A stretch of 64,000 nucleotides of DNA, taken from assembly GCA_036023115.1 (NCBI GenBank), contig JAYKKT010000086.1:16135501-16199500 (forward strand), written 5' to 3'. The notes below the pieces were generated by a model. That model had not been told where the DNA came from. It saw nothing but the letters and a program-made list of their open reading frames with translations, and made no database searches. This DNA comes from Brasenia schreberi. Its lineage: Eukaryota; Streptophyta; Magnoliopsida; Nymphaeales; Cabombaceae. Positions 12,401-21,010 of this stretch are shown here, one piece after another (positions within the stretch are counted from its first letter, which is position 1; each line of letters opens with the position of its first letter). Made by a program: the position numbers and the translations under genes.

Positions 12401-15400
12401 CATCTATCACAAATAAACACTTTGAAATTATTCTTTCCAATGTTTGGGGACTTGCACCTCTTATATCGAAATGAGTCTCTTATTATGTAATTTTTGTTGA
12501 TGATTTTATGAGATATACATGGGTATATCTATTGAAAGCTAAGTTTAATATATTTAAGAACTTTGTAATTTTTCACATGGTTAAAAATCAATTTGACTCC
12601 AATGTTAAAGTATTGAGGTCCGATTATGGTGGTGAGCTTATCTCTAAAGTGTTTGAAAACTATTTTGAAAAGAATACAATTCTTCATCAAATGTTCCCAA
12701 GAACCTATGAGTGGAAGCCGTTATAACATTTGTATACCTTATAAATAGAATGCCTTTGTCTTTGTTACATAATGTTTTACTCATTCAAAAACTTATGAAA
12801 GTTGCCCCTATCTACTCCTATCTTTGGATGTAAATGTTTTGTTTTAAATAATGAAAAGGATAACTTAAGGGAAGTTTGATGCTAAAGTCCGATGAAGGTA
12901 TATATATTTCTTAGATATTCTAGTACATAGTAAAGAACTTCGTATTTATAATAAAAGAACTATGACCATTGAAGAGTCCCGTTCGTACATGTTTGCCTTT
13001 GTGAATCTAATCCGAAATGAGTAGAGAAAGGAGCTTTGTTGATGGATGTTACAAAAATCTTAAAAAGAATGACACATTGGAGATAGCAAGAGAAAGAGAA
13101 GTCAATAAGCAAGAAGCAGAGATCCTCGATCACTCTTGGCAGATTATGAAAAAACATATGCTCCCGTAACTAGATTAGAGGCCATAAGAATGCTACTTGT
13201 ATATGCATGCATCATGGATTCAAACTTTATCAAATGGATGTTAAAGTGCTTTCTTAAATGGTTTTATACAAGAAGAGGTGTATGTGGAATAACCTCTTAG
13301 TTTTGAAAACTTTGAACTGCCCAACCATATTTTTAAATTGAAAAAGGCCTTACATGACTTAAAACAAGCTCCTAGAGCTTGGTATGAAAGGTTGAGTAAG
13401 TTCTTTTTGGAAAAAGGCTTCTCTAGAGGCAAGGTTAACGCTACTCTCTTTATCAAGCATAAAAAGCATGACTTACTTCTTATTCAAATATATGTTGATG
13501 ATATTATAGCATGCTACTTGGACAAATTGATAAGAAAGGTAAATCATTAGATGTTTACAAAATATAGAGGTATGATAGGCTCACTCCTTTTATCTTAACT
13601 GACAAAAGAAGTAGGCACGTATATTAATGTTCTAGTGTATGTACGTGTACTAGATATCAATCCAAATCCTAAGGAATCACACCTTAAGTGCTTTAAAAGA
13701 ATCATGAAATACTTCTAATAGGCACTTAAAGAAATGGGATTATGGTACCCTAAAGGTGCTTCATGTAGTTTAATCTTAGTAAAGTTATTCCTCGACTCGA
13801 TTTTGCTGGATGCAAAATAGATAGGAAAAGCACTAGTGGGACATGCCACTTGCTTTAGGAAACTCATTAGTTTCTTTGGTTTAGTAGCAAGAAACAAAAT
13901 AGTAATGTGGATTATTTATAACCTAAAGCCGAAGTAGAATATGTTGCTTTGAAGTTGTGCATGTGCTCAAATTCTTTGGATGAAGCAATAACTTCTAGAT
14001 TATGGTCTTAAGCTTGATCACATCCGATAATGTGAATAATACTAATGTGCAATTAATCTTGTCCTAAAAATCCTATTCCATATAATGCATTCTAGAACAA
14101 AACACATTGAGATAAGACATCATTTTATTAGAGGATCATGTACAAAAAGGAGATATGCATCACTTGAATTTGTTGAAATCATCTAAGCAACTAGCTGATA
14201 TTTTCACTAATTGCCGATACGAGAAGGGGCTGTTACTAGACCTCAAGTGAGCACTTAAAGGTGATGTTTTGGTGTGGAAGGATTTCAATATTCTTACAGC
14301 CCTTACCATTGAATAAAACATTATAGTTAAAATTAGTATATCACATATGGACCAAACTGTTACTATGTTAGGCTAGCTAACACATTCTTAAATTGAAATG
14401 CATGTACTGCAAGATAATGTCGCTCAATTAAATATATCAGTCATAATAACGCCAATATCAGGGTCCTAGGAGAAAAAAGATCTAATGGATCTAGAAAGTC
14501 TTCATGCTCTAGATATTTGTGCTTAAGAGCTTATCCTTCCTTCACAACTCTCTTTCCCCTACGATAGAGTTACCAACTTCTAATGATCCTAAGCTAGGGA
14601 TGACTCTGGTAGGATCACGAATGAAATAACCACATTTTAAGTGCATTAGCATCCCATTTTCATACCTCTTTAATTTTTATCATCTCCTTTGACCCAAACT
14701 GCATATTCATATTGCTATCTTAACGGTTTCAAGGGGGTTTTGCCCCTGCAATAGGTGACCTTGATGTGTATTTTGGTCAAATGATTCTTTAGTGAAGATA
14801 CAGTAAGGATGGTTCTCACGATAGTTTTGTAAAACCTTTCATATAATAGAGTGAGTATTGTACGAGATGCACTATAAATTTGGGATGGGATGAAGTTAAA
14901 TCATATCACAAACCCCAAATCCAATTATTTTTATCAGTTTGTATGGCATTTACCTCTACTAAAAAGCTTGGGTGGAAGTAGACATGGCTAGCTCCTAACC
15001 GACCTGTCAGTTTTAACACGAATCGAACCGGGTCAAGAATAGATTGAAACCAGAATCGGTAAAATTGAAACCGGGGATCACCCAATTCAGTTTCGGTTTC
15101 ACCTTTTATAAAACCAAAACCGGAACCAAAACAGAAAGATGGTTCCAAATCATGAGTTCCGGTACTTTTTAATTATAATTTTTAATTTTTAATAAATTTA
15201 CCGGTTTCGAGCAATTCCAAACTCAAAGCGCCCCAAAATAACGGTTCTAAAACTGCAACAGAAACATGCTTTAAACCGGTTTGGTTAGGGTTAGGTTCCA
15301 TACTAACCGAAACCGGGTTTACAAGTGACGGTTCTAGAACCGGAAATGTCCAGGTGGAAGTGCTGCAAGTCCTCCATAAAAGTCATTCGTTGGCCACATA

Positions 15401-16757
15401 TATTAAAGAACAGTAAAAGACACTTTTTCGTAATGCACTTGGATACTACAATTTCATTTATAGAATTAGTTCTCAGCAATGAATCTATTTGTTCCCAAAA
15501 GTACAGTCAAATGTTCTCCACTACTACATGACTCAGATGTTCAACTATTTAAACGTTATACCGCTAGTTTTCCTGAACATACCTCGTAATTTCTGTTCAA
15601 ACATAAGAAGGTAGCAGATAGCAATCACCATCAAAGCCTTTCAGTGTAACTGAATGTTTTAATCTAAGGAACCAGAACAAAGATCCAAGAATGTCCTAGT
15701 GGACCAAACGGTACAAGATGAGATTGCCAAATCAAGAACTATTCGGGGAATATTACTTGATCAAAAGCATGATACAAGTCAATGTTTAAACAGGTGGTGC
15801 AAGAAGTGAATTCAGCAAAATGAAAATTACGCATCTTCCTCACACAAAAAACCACTCTCCATGAGATTACCTTGAACTAAGAAATAGACCCTCAATGCTA
15901 GAAGAAGGTACCTGAGCAATTGCAATAATAGGGTTCATTGATATTCCTGGCATAGTCGATGCTATTACACATATTTGATCATGGTTGTGGAGCTTAAGGT
16001 TTCTTCCACAGAGACAATTTGCAATATATCGTCTCAGTCCAATTTTCAAGGCACATCACTGTCAAATTACTCAATCAACATGAATCGACATGCATATATA
16101 TTCAACCACGTCTTAAGAATGGCCTTGCTCTCAAGTTTGATAAGCATATTAAATCCACGACCACGTAACAGAACGATTCTGAAGTAGTTAACTTCCAAAA
16201 CTAAAGACCCACAATTTTGGGGACTGCAGATCAATTCAAAGATAAATCCATCAATAGCTTAGGCAAGCAAACACCAAACCTCGTGTCAGCTCTGTGGAAA
16301 TGCCAAAATCCCAGGAAAATTTAAAACGTTAGAGACGACAAAGTTTGCACATAAGCTTATTAGTATTGGTGATCGTGTTGAACACCTCAACTGCCAAGCA
16401 CCGACGAGAGAATGTAATTCCAACATTGAAAGAATCACTGATCATATGAGTCACCACCCATTAGTGTGAGTAAATCACAATCATCTAAGAAGAAGTAGAG
16501 ATAGAACTTGTCAGGATGTCTCATTAAAAAGTTTTAGGGGAACCTCCGATACAAAGGATAGGAAAGTTTTCGGATCAAACTTTCCAAGATACTTATCTAA
16601 ATCCAATTCGCTGAGTCGGTCGAAACAACTCAGGGAAGAAAAGAAATATTTTTTTAAAATTCTCCTTTCATACCTTGATCCTGAATTGGGTCTTGGGTAC
16701 TTCGCATCCGGGACGAACCTCGTAGTAGGAATCCGCATCTTTGCTATTCTTCCACAT
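427..16757 (-). CDS. TBC-domain Rab GTPase-activating protein (gyp1-like), 5' part of gene, exons 1-4
   Basis: TBC proteins stimulate GTP hydrolysis by Rab GTPases in vesicle traffic. Four minus-strand exons join in frame: 16674-16757, 9922-10020, 8652-8755 and 427-770, with GT donors and AG acceptors at each seen junction (phases 0, 0, 2, then 1 into the next exon). The protein starts MWKNSKDADSYYEVRPGCEV, the usual plant N terminus (M-W-x-x...S-Y-Y-E-V-R-P). Residues 62-81 read GIHPSIRGAVWEFLLGCFDP, the TBC entry motif, followed by YAIWKEECRKM and IGSGRIITAPIVTEDG in exon 4. The ATG at 16755-16757 was chosen because it opens the conserved MW-x-YYEVRP start. The gene is truncated by the window edge: later exons with the catalytic Arg and Gln fingers lie outside. 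Introns 1 (6.7 kb), 2 (1.2 kb) and 3 (7.9 kb) are enlarged by transposons. No lesion is seen in the four exons. The family call is from recognition, not a search. Confidence 0.88.
1480..1654 (-). repeat. Copia A 3' LTR, R/U5 part only, with an extra palindrome
   Basis: This matches the PBS-proximal part of the 5' LTR at 7508-7640 (shared blocks from AGAATAATAATCTTATTGAT to ATTAGCTATTAATACC). The match stops abruptly near 1654, so U3 is lost. Compared with the 5' LTR, this copy carries extra bases around 1536-1580, including a perfect hairpin. Confidence 0.8.
1536..1565. repeat. Perfect 13-bp palindrome (hairpin) in the Copia A 3' LTR
   Basis: The left arm GGCAGATTGGAGG (1536-1548), loop CATT and right arm CCTCCAATCTGCC (1553-1565) are exact complements. 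The matching place in the 5' LTR (about 7560) lacks it. Confidence 0.9.
1655..4770. other. 3.1-kb CpG-rich block of unknown origin inside Copia A (possible organellar insert)
   Basis: No Copia pol motif, LTR or host exon is recognisable on either strand, and no open frame exceeds about 90 codons. Its texture differs from the flanks: few A or T runs and many CpG dinucleotides (for example 3720-3930), unlike methylation-decayed transposon DNA. The minus strand at 3569-3552 reads GTGCGACTTGTCCCGTCC, which begins like a group II intron 5' end (GTGYG). Together this suggests plant mitochondrial non-coding DNA (a NUMT), but this is inference without a search. The edges are abrupt against the LTR (near 1654) and the Copia protease/integrase region (near 4770). 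Confidence 0.35.
4773..6470 (-). pseudogene. Copia A gag-protease-GAG_pre-integrase remnant
   Basis: On the minus strand from about 6470 a UBN2-type gag is read (DGRNYMEWARS-like start), continuing through the open stretch 6200-5511 with the motif ISEYYADLRGLWDEL, a basic RG-rich patch and a degenerate zinc knuckle in which the second Cys of CX2C is Tyr (CSHYGKSRHTIDHC). 5282-4773 holds the post-protease region and GAG-pre-integrase (LWHYCLGHLAVSKIP ... CEVCQLGKHQRASYPLSD), ending at HFDVWG, where integrase should begin. Stops and frameshifts separate the parts, so it is inactive. Confidence 0.85.
6483..7138. repeat. 328-bp tandem duplication in the Copia A leader
   Basis: 6483-6810 and 6811-7138 are head-to-tail copies that differ at only a few bases by eye (for example TAG against CAG at the matching GATAC position, and GTTGTTGCTCC against GTTGCTGCTCC). 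The duplication lies between the primer-binding site and gag. It is recent relative to the element's other damage. Confidence 0.92.
7495..7507 (-). promoter_or_regulatory. Copia A primer-binding site
   Basis: The minus strand reads TGGTATCAGAGCC, complementary to the 3' end of initiator-methionine tRNA, directly after the LTR end CTTCTTAATA. Confidence 0.9.
7508..7769 (-). repeat. Copia A 5' LTR (262 bp)
   Basis: On the minus strand it starts TGTTAAGGAAAG and ends CTTCTTAATA at the primer-binding site. Its last part matches 1480-1654. The outer flank carries the ATAGT target-site duplication. Confidence 0.85.
7775..8651. other. TBC intron 3 remainder, no gene seen
   Basis: AT-rich intron sequence between the Copia A 5' LTR and TBC exon 3. 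It contains a short CA/CATG-rich patch near 8320-8360 but no recognisable coding or repeat feature. The open frames at 8242-8619 lack any recognisable domain. Confidence 0.5.
9164..9425. repeat. About 131-bp tandem duplication across a LINE 5' junction
   Basis: Two head-to-tail copies (about 9164-9295 and 9296-9425) share GGCAAGAATTATTCTG, CCTAAGGCATGAGACACTCA and ATGTTTTATGGTTCTAA. Each copy holds about 80 bp of non-LINE flank plus the first bases of the LINE fragment, so the duplication came after the insertion. Confidence 0.85.
9375..9842 (+). mobile_element. 5'-truncated RTE LINE, C-terminal RT end and (TTG)n tail, in TBC intron 2
   Basis: The 9479-9712 frame ([35 protein letters not shown]) matches the C-terminal end of the RTE protein at 33.3 kb and 35.1 kb. 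It ends CCCCATCTAGTATGGGAAAA followed by a TTG repeat at about 9822-9842, the tail shared by all RTE copies here. It is antisense to the host gene. Confidence 0.88.
10524..10839 (+). repeat. Copia B 5' LTR (316 bp)
   Basis: Starts TGTTAAGAAGGACC and ends TATTCTTACA, giving TG...CA ends. The last part (ATACGAGAAGGGG ... ATTCTTACA) matches 14212-14298. A TATATAAG box-like motif at 10624-10631 fits the U3 promoter. Confidence 0.9.
10840..10852 (+). promoter_or_regulatory. Copia B primer-binding site
   Basis: TGGTATCAGAGTT directly after the LTR, complementary to initiator-Met tRNA with a change near its end. Confidence 0.85.
10992..14211 (+). pseudogene. Copia B gag-pol remnant
   Basis: In order: a UBN2 gag (11055-11710, with stops at 11277 and elsewhere), a zinc-knuckle trace (CKELGHVLKYCPKAKK near 11706), a protease trace (GVSFHMTCEENLL near 11922), GAG-pre-integrase (ILLWHKRLGQPFSW, 12064-12474), integrase (VLRSDYGGEL, 12508-12726), RT (LKQAPRAWYERLSKFFLEKG and IYVDDIIA, 13338-13550) and RNase H/3' end (AEVEYVALKLC near 13930, ADIFT near 14196). 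Many stops, frameshifts and internal deletions make it inactive. Confidence 0.85.
14212..14298 (+). repeat. Copia B 3' LTR, last 87 bp only
   Basis: Matches 10754-10839 (ATACGAGAAGGGG, GTTACTAGACCTCAAGTGAG, ATTCTTACA) and is followed by the second GCCCT target-site copy. Confidence 0.9.
14979..15352. mobile_element. 374-bp hAT-type MITE with 8-bp TSD
   Basis: The 8-bp direct repeat GGTGGAAG at 14971-14978 and 15353-15360 flanks a segment with imperfect inverted ends (TAGACAT at the left; TGGACAT read inward from the right). The interior is packed with AACCGG/CCGGTT motifs on both strands, the subterminal-repeat style of plant hAT miniature elements. It has no coding capacity. It lies in TBC intron 1. 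Confidence 0.75.
15361..16673. other. TBC intron 1, promoter-proximal part, no gene seen
   Basis: AT-rich intron between the MITE and exon 1. No exon, repeat or element was recognised. The short antisense frames here lack domains. Confidence 0.5.
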
Positions 16758-17734
16758 TCCACAGCCTCGATACAGCTATTTAACAATTGAAGTGTAAAAA
16801 ATCCCCCAGAAAAAGGCCGAAAGTTGTCGAAATGAATAAATAAAAGCGACTCGAAAAGCCAATCAGATCTCAAAGGAAGGTGGCACAAACATGGAAAATT
16901 TTGGAAAAGTTACAAATAAATAAGAAATCCGTTCGGTTTCTCAGTTAGCAATCTCAATCTGGAACCGTGTGCAAGACCAGAAGTTTGTCGAGGAAATGAA
17001 CAAAGAAGTAAGAATTAATCGTCAGCAATCACGAACTGGATCCGTTGGAATAACGAAACACGCAAAACAGACCGAAAATAATTGTGCCAGACAAACACAA
17101 ATAAAGGCTTTAGAAAAACCGACTCTGCGCTAGAGTTCACGAAATGGACGCTTAGAAGAGAGCCAAATCGAAAGGAAATAATGATGGGAGTGACTCAGAT
17201 CGAGAGCTAGCGAGCAGAGGAGGACAACAAAGATAGGAAAGTTTAGAGTTTGAAGATGAATGAGAGGGGGAGCAAGCGGTGAACTGCCTGATTAGGAGAG
17301 TTAAAGTCGCTTGACCCAACAAGCTCAATGAAGTAATTAAGGAAGACAAGGATCCCTCCCACCTCTTGACAATAAGGCCAGCTAATATAGTGTCGTTGAA
17401 TTCCTCTCTCTCTCTCTCTCGTTACGACAGGGCAGTCGTAAACGGCGTCCTTTCTCTCTCTCTCTCTCTCTCACCACCTCCCGCGAACTAAATTGCATGT
17501 TTCGACACGTTTGGGGAGAAAACTACGAAGCAGCCATTCGTTGACTTCCCTACCACGATCCTGACAGAGTAATCTGGAACCGACCTGAAACGGTTTCAGG
17601 TATTTTCCGTGTTCTTGGTTTCATAGGGAAGCCGAAGCCTAACACGGACATGTACGGCCCCGGAGAGTCAAAGCGTCCTGCCTTTGAGCTAACGCTACTT
17701 GATAAAGTGATTTTCCTTTTCCTAGACGAAATTG
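16758..17734 (-). promoter_or_regulatory. TBC 5' UTR/promoter region with CT tracts
   Basis: Lies directly upstream of the TBC start codon. Two CT runs, 17403-17420 and 17453-17472 (GA on the gene strand), sit about 650-715 bp upstream of the ATG. Such GA/CT tracts are common near plant transcription starts. No start site or TATA box could be fixed. Confidence 0.4.
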
Positions 17735-17750
17735 AGATTCCCTTGTAGTT

Positions 17751-17872
17751 ATTTTTATACAAGACGAGGCCACAGCCATAACACAAACCCCATGCACCCC
17801 TTGAGAGTCGAACTCTCCAACAACAACACAGGCGTGGATACGCGCTACCAGTTAAGCTAACGCTCTGGATGC
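17751..17872 (-). mobile_element. 122-bp tRNA-derived SINE with near-perfect 16-bp TSD
   Basis: On the minus strand an A box TAGCTTAACTGG (17859-17848) and a B box GAGTTCGACTC (17815-17805) sit at pol III spacing, and the head resembles a tRNA without a workable anticodon arm. It ends in a short A-rich tail. Flanks 17735-17750 and 17873-17888 match at 14 of 16 bases (AGATTCCC..GTAGTT). This fits a retroposed SINE rather than a tRNA gene. Confidence 0.7.
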
Positions 17873-18038
17873 AGATTCCCACGTAGTTAGTAGAAATTGG
17901 ATATAACTTTTAGTTTTTCATACACAATAATTGGTCTTCTGCTCAGACCTAGTGTTGCTTGACTTGGTCCATCTTGGGGTTGTATTTAGTGTTTCATAAC
18001 ATAAACGAAAATTATAAGCTGTACATACGCGTACATTC

Positions 18039-18116
<78 letters not shown>

Positions 18117-18133
18117 AGAGAGAGAGAGAGAGT
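18039..18133. repeat. (TA)n microsatellite followed by (GA)n
   Basis: TA repeat at about 18039-18112 with one TACATA interruption near its start, then a GA tract at 18117-18133. The open frame of alternating Tyr and Ile here is an artefact of the repeat. Confidence 0.95.
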
Positions 18134-18277
18134 AACCGGTTCCTGCACATTTCTGATATTCGCATGTCCTTTATTTTTGGCAGCATGAGCTTCATTTATA
18201 AATCTAAAAGGTTTAGAAAATTAGGACAACATTTCTAAATTCAAAATTTGAAATCTAAAGGCATAACAGAGGTTATT

Positions 18278-18401
<124 letters not shown>

Positions 18402-18929
18402 GGGTTACTAAAAGCACACTCTAAATTAGAATGCGTACACCCTTATTCTGATTTTACCTTCTCATTTACAAACACTCTCCTCACATCTTTCCCTCAACTC
18501 TCAACTCTATCTTCCCCGCTCTTCAACTCTCACCTACGCCATTTGCACTCTCTTGTGTCATGTTCTCTTACCCGACATCAAAACTTACCTACACTCTCAT
18601 GCAACTCAAGCTTATTATCTACCAAGACCACCTCCCTTCTCACCCCATAATCATCATGGTAAGCCACGCCAACTCCTCTCCTCTTGATCTATCCCCTTCC
18701 GTCTCTTTCTCCTATCAAAAAAGAAAAGACCCATTCAAGGTCCGTCTCCTTTATAAAGAAAAGGTGTTTCATGTGCATATCTCCTTGCACGAAAATTAGC
18801 AATCTAAGTTGATAATGCACATGGTGGTAGGTCAATGCCGCAGGTGGTAGATCTACTCACCACCAAACTTACATGGAAAACAATATAGAATGAGAAGGAA
18901 ACTTTATTAAATAAAGAGAAGGGTTGCAA

Positions 18930-19330
18930 TAATGGAGTTAACAAAACATATTCAAGATGAAGTACCTTGGTATATGTTATTTGGAGATGACATTGTGTTA
19001 GTGGAGGAGTCTAAGGAAAAAGTTAATAGAAAATTAGAACTATAGAGAGAAACATTAGAAACTAAAGGTTTTCAACTTAGTAGAACAAAGACAGAATATA
19101 TGGAATGTAAGTTTGATCATTTGGTTACTTTAAAGGAGATAGAAATTAAAATTGGCACACATTGCATCCCCCAAAGGAAAGTTTTAAATACTTAGGGTCA
19201 ATTTTTCAGAGTGATGAAAGAATTGATGGAGATGTTATGCATAGAATTAATGTTGGTTGGTTAAAATGGAGAGGAGCATCAAGTATTCTTTGTGATAAGA
19301 AGATACCATTAAAGTTAAAAGGTAAAAGGA
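18930..19330 (+). mobile_element. RTE LINE fragment (RT palm)
   Basis: Reads as the RT of the 30-kb [16 protein letters not shown] (18977 onward), [14 protein letters not shown] text and [20 protein letters not shown] (to 19320), in broken frames. Both ends are truncated: no EN part, no TTG tail, no visible TSD. Confidence 0.85.
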
Positions 19331-20750
19331 TTCGGTGTTTAAAATTTTAGATCATTTCCAACAGAGAGTAAAAACTTAAAAATGAAACATCAGATAAATG
19401 AAGAATGTGGAAAACAAATTTTCGTGTTTAGAACATACATGAATGCATCTCATCCGAAATTTAAAGACAAATCACAGCAAATTTGAATGTAAATAACTGA
19501 AGAAAATAAATTAAAATATATATATAGCTTAAGCAAAGAGGGGATTAGAATATATAAGAGATTATAATGTATAGAGAAGTAGGAGAAACTTGAAATCAAA
19601 CGAGTAATAGGCATGAATGTAACGAAATGAAATGGGCAGCATATCTATCTATTACATCATGAGGGGAGTCAATTGCTTCATTAATACAACCCCTTTTAAT
19701 GAATGAAAGTAAGGAAGAAAAAATTAAAGAAGAGGGAAGAAGATCGACCTTGTAAAGGAGCCCTCCTTGGCACTCAATTTGGAAGAATTTGGAGGGGACG
19801 GTTCCTCCTTCTTCCTTTCTTCTCTCTCTCTCTTTTTCCCTCTCTTCTCTCTTATTGCAGCTCTCCCTCTCTCTCTCTTAGGCTCTTCCCACCTTCCTTC
19901 AATGCTTGAAACCAGCCCCCAAGGTCTCTATTTATAAGCTTCAAGGGGGGAAGGCCTAAAGCCTTCCACGATTTGGATATGGGTGGGTTATTGGAGCCCA
20001 AGTTTTTATTCGATCCCTTGTTGGCCTCAAAGCTTCACGTGGGCCTCCTAGTGGTCCCTCTTAGCCAAGGTAAGCCCATCCCCATGTGGCTAGGTCAGCC
20101 AAGTGGGTTCGGTCTAGCATGACGCAGTCGAGTGCCATTAGATGTTGTTTGGCTAGCCTTAGTACAACTGGCTAGGTGCAATCGAGTGTGGCTCGGCTAC
20201 GTGGTTCCCTTTGGTGCCATATTTGATGAAGTCGTGGCTTGGCTTGGTCCGGTACTTGATCCTCCTGAGCCCTTGTCTTAGGCTAGTCCATGTCTTCATT
20301 TAAGTCTCACACATCAGCTTGTTTAACTTGATTGTAAATTGAGTCCTTGCCCTTGATCTTAGGCTCTTGATTTGGCCTAGCCCATCTTGGTTTCAACTTC
20401 CTTTACCTATTGAGACTTGATTCTTCGTCTTGGTTCACTTTTGGTGAATGAGCTTGGTCCTTGCATTCTTGTTTTTGTTTTGAGATCGGATTGGAAAGCT
20501 TCATTCGATCATGTTTTTGCCCTGAAATTGTACCTTCCTACGGGATCTTTGGCGAGGTTCATCCTTATCCTCTTTTGAGCCAGACCTCATTTCATTTTTG
20601 TTTAAAATTTAAAACTTGATTTCGAAACTTTAATTTCAAAATCTTTGTTTTTGGTATTTTATGAAGTTAGGTTGTATTTAAATCATAGATTTTAAAAACA
20701 AGCCTATTGTTTCGAAACAGATTTGAATATGTTTTTGCAAAACACTTTGG
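19331..20750. other. Intergenic DNA, no gene identified
   Basis: A CT-rich stretch at 19796-19880, a TATTTATAAGC box-like site near 19930, then GC-richer sequence with repeated GGCTAG/GGCTTGG-type words (20080-20420). It may be the LTR or leader of an unknown element, but no second copy, coding motif or TSD was found. Confidence 0.35.
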
Positions 20751-20756
20751 GGTGTT

Positions 20757-21010
20757 TAACAAGGCGATCACCACAAGGCCTAAAATCTCATGAACATCAT
20801 AGAGAGTGATAATCATCTCACTGCCCGGTATATGAAAATTATTAGCGTCGGGTTGTCATCTCTCAATAAAAGTAATGAGCAATGGTTGATCCAAAGTCTC
20901 AAACAACAATCCTCTTCACTCAAATAACCCAAAATATTGCACAATATCCTACCAACTACCTCGTACTACTATTTCTTGCACAAATAGTTACTCAACCAAA
21001 GCATTGTATC
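20757..21010 (-). pseudogene. Plant mobile domain (PMD, MAIN/MAIL family) relic
   Basis: The minus strand from about 20850 reads PDANNFHIPGSEMIITLYDV, then HEILGL. This is the plant mobile domain core (W-P-x-T-x-x-F-H-x-P-x-G-E-M-T-x-T-L-x-D-V-x-x-x-L-G-L). Upstream, in another frame, ETLDQPLL-type text is seen, and the conserved Trp before PD is a TGA stop. PMD fragments often travel in plant transposons. It is too decayed to be functional. Confidence 0.6.

Larger units (their letters stand above)
10524..14298 (+). mobile_element. Copia B: degenerate Ty1-copia element in TBC intron 1
   Basis: It is bounded by the 5-bp TSD GCCCT at 10519-10523 and 14299-14303. The 5' LTR is 10524-10839, the PBS starts at 10840, a decayed gag-pol follows, and a 3' LTR that keeps only its last 87 bp (14212-14298) abuts the RNase H end. 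It is inserted antisense to the TBC gene. The RNase H tail (LADIFT) runs straight into the truncated LTR, so the PPT and most of U3 were deleted after insertion. Confidence 0.9.

Noticed and set aside
17790..17872. Possible tRNA gene on the minus strand
   Set aside because: A and B boxes are present, but the anticodon arm does not pair, and flanking direct repeats mark it as a SINE head.
17918..18148. Open frame rich in alternating Tyr and Ile
   Set aside because: It is the translation of the TA microsatellite, not a gene.
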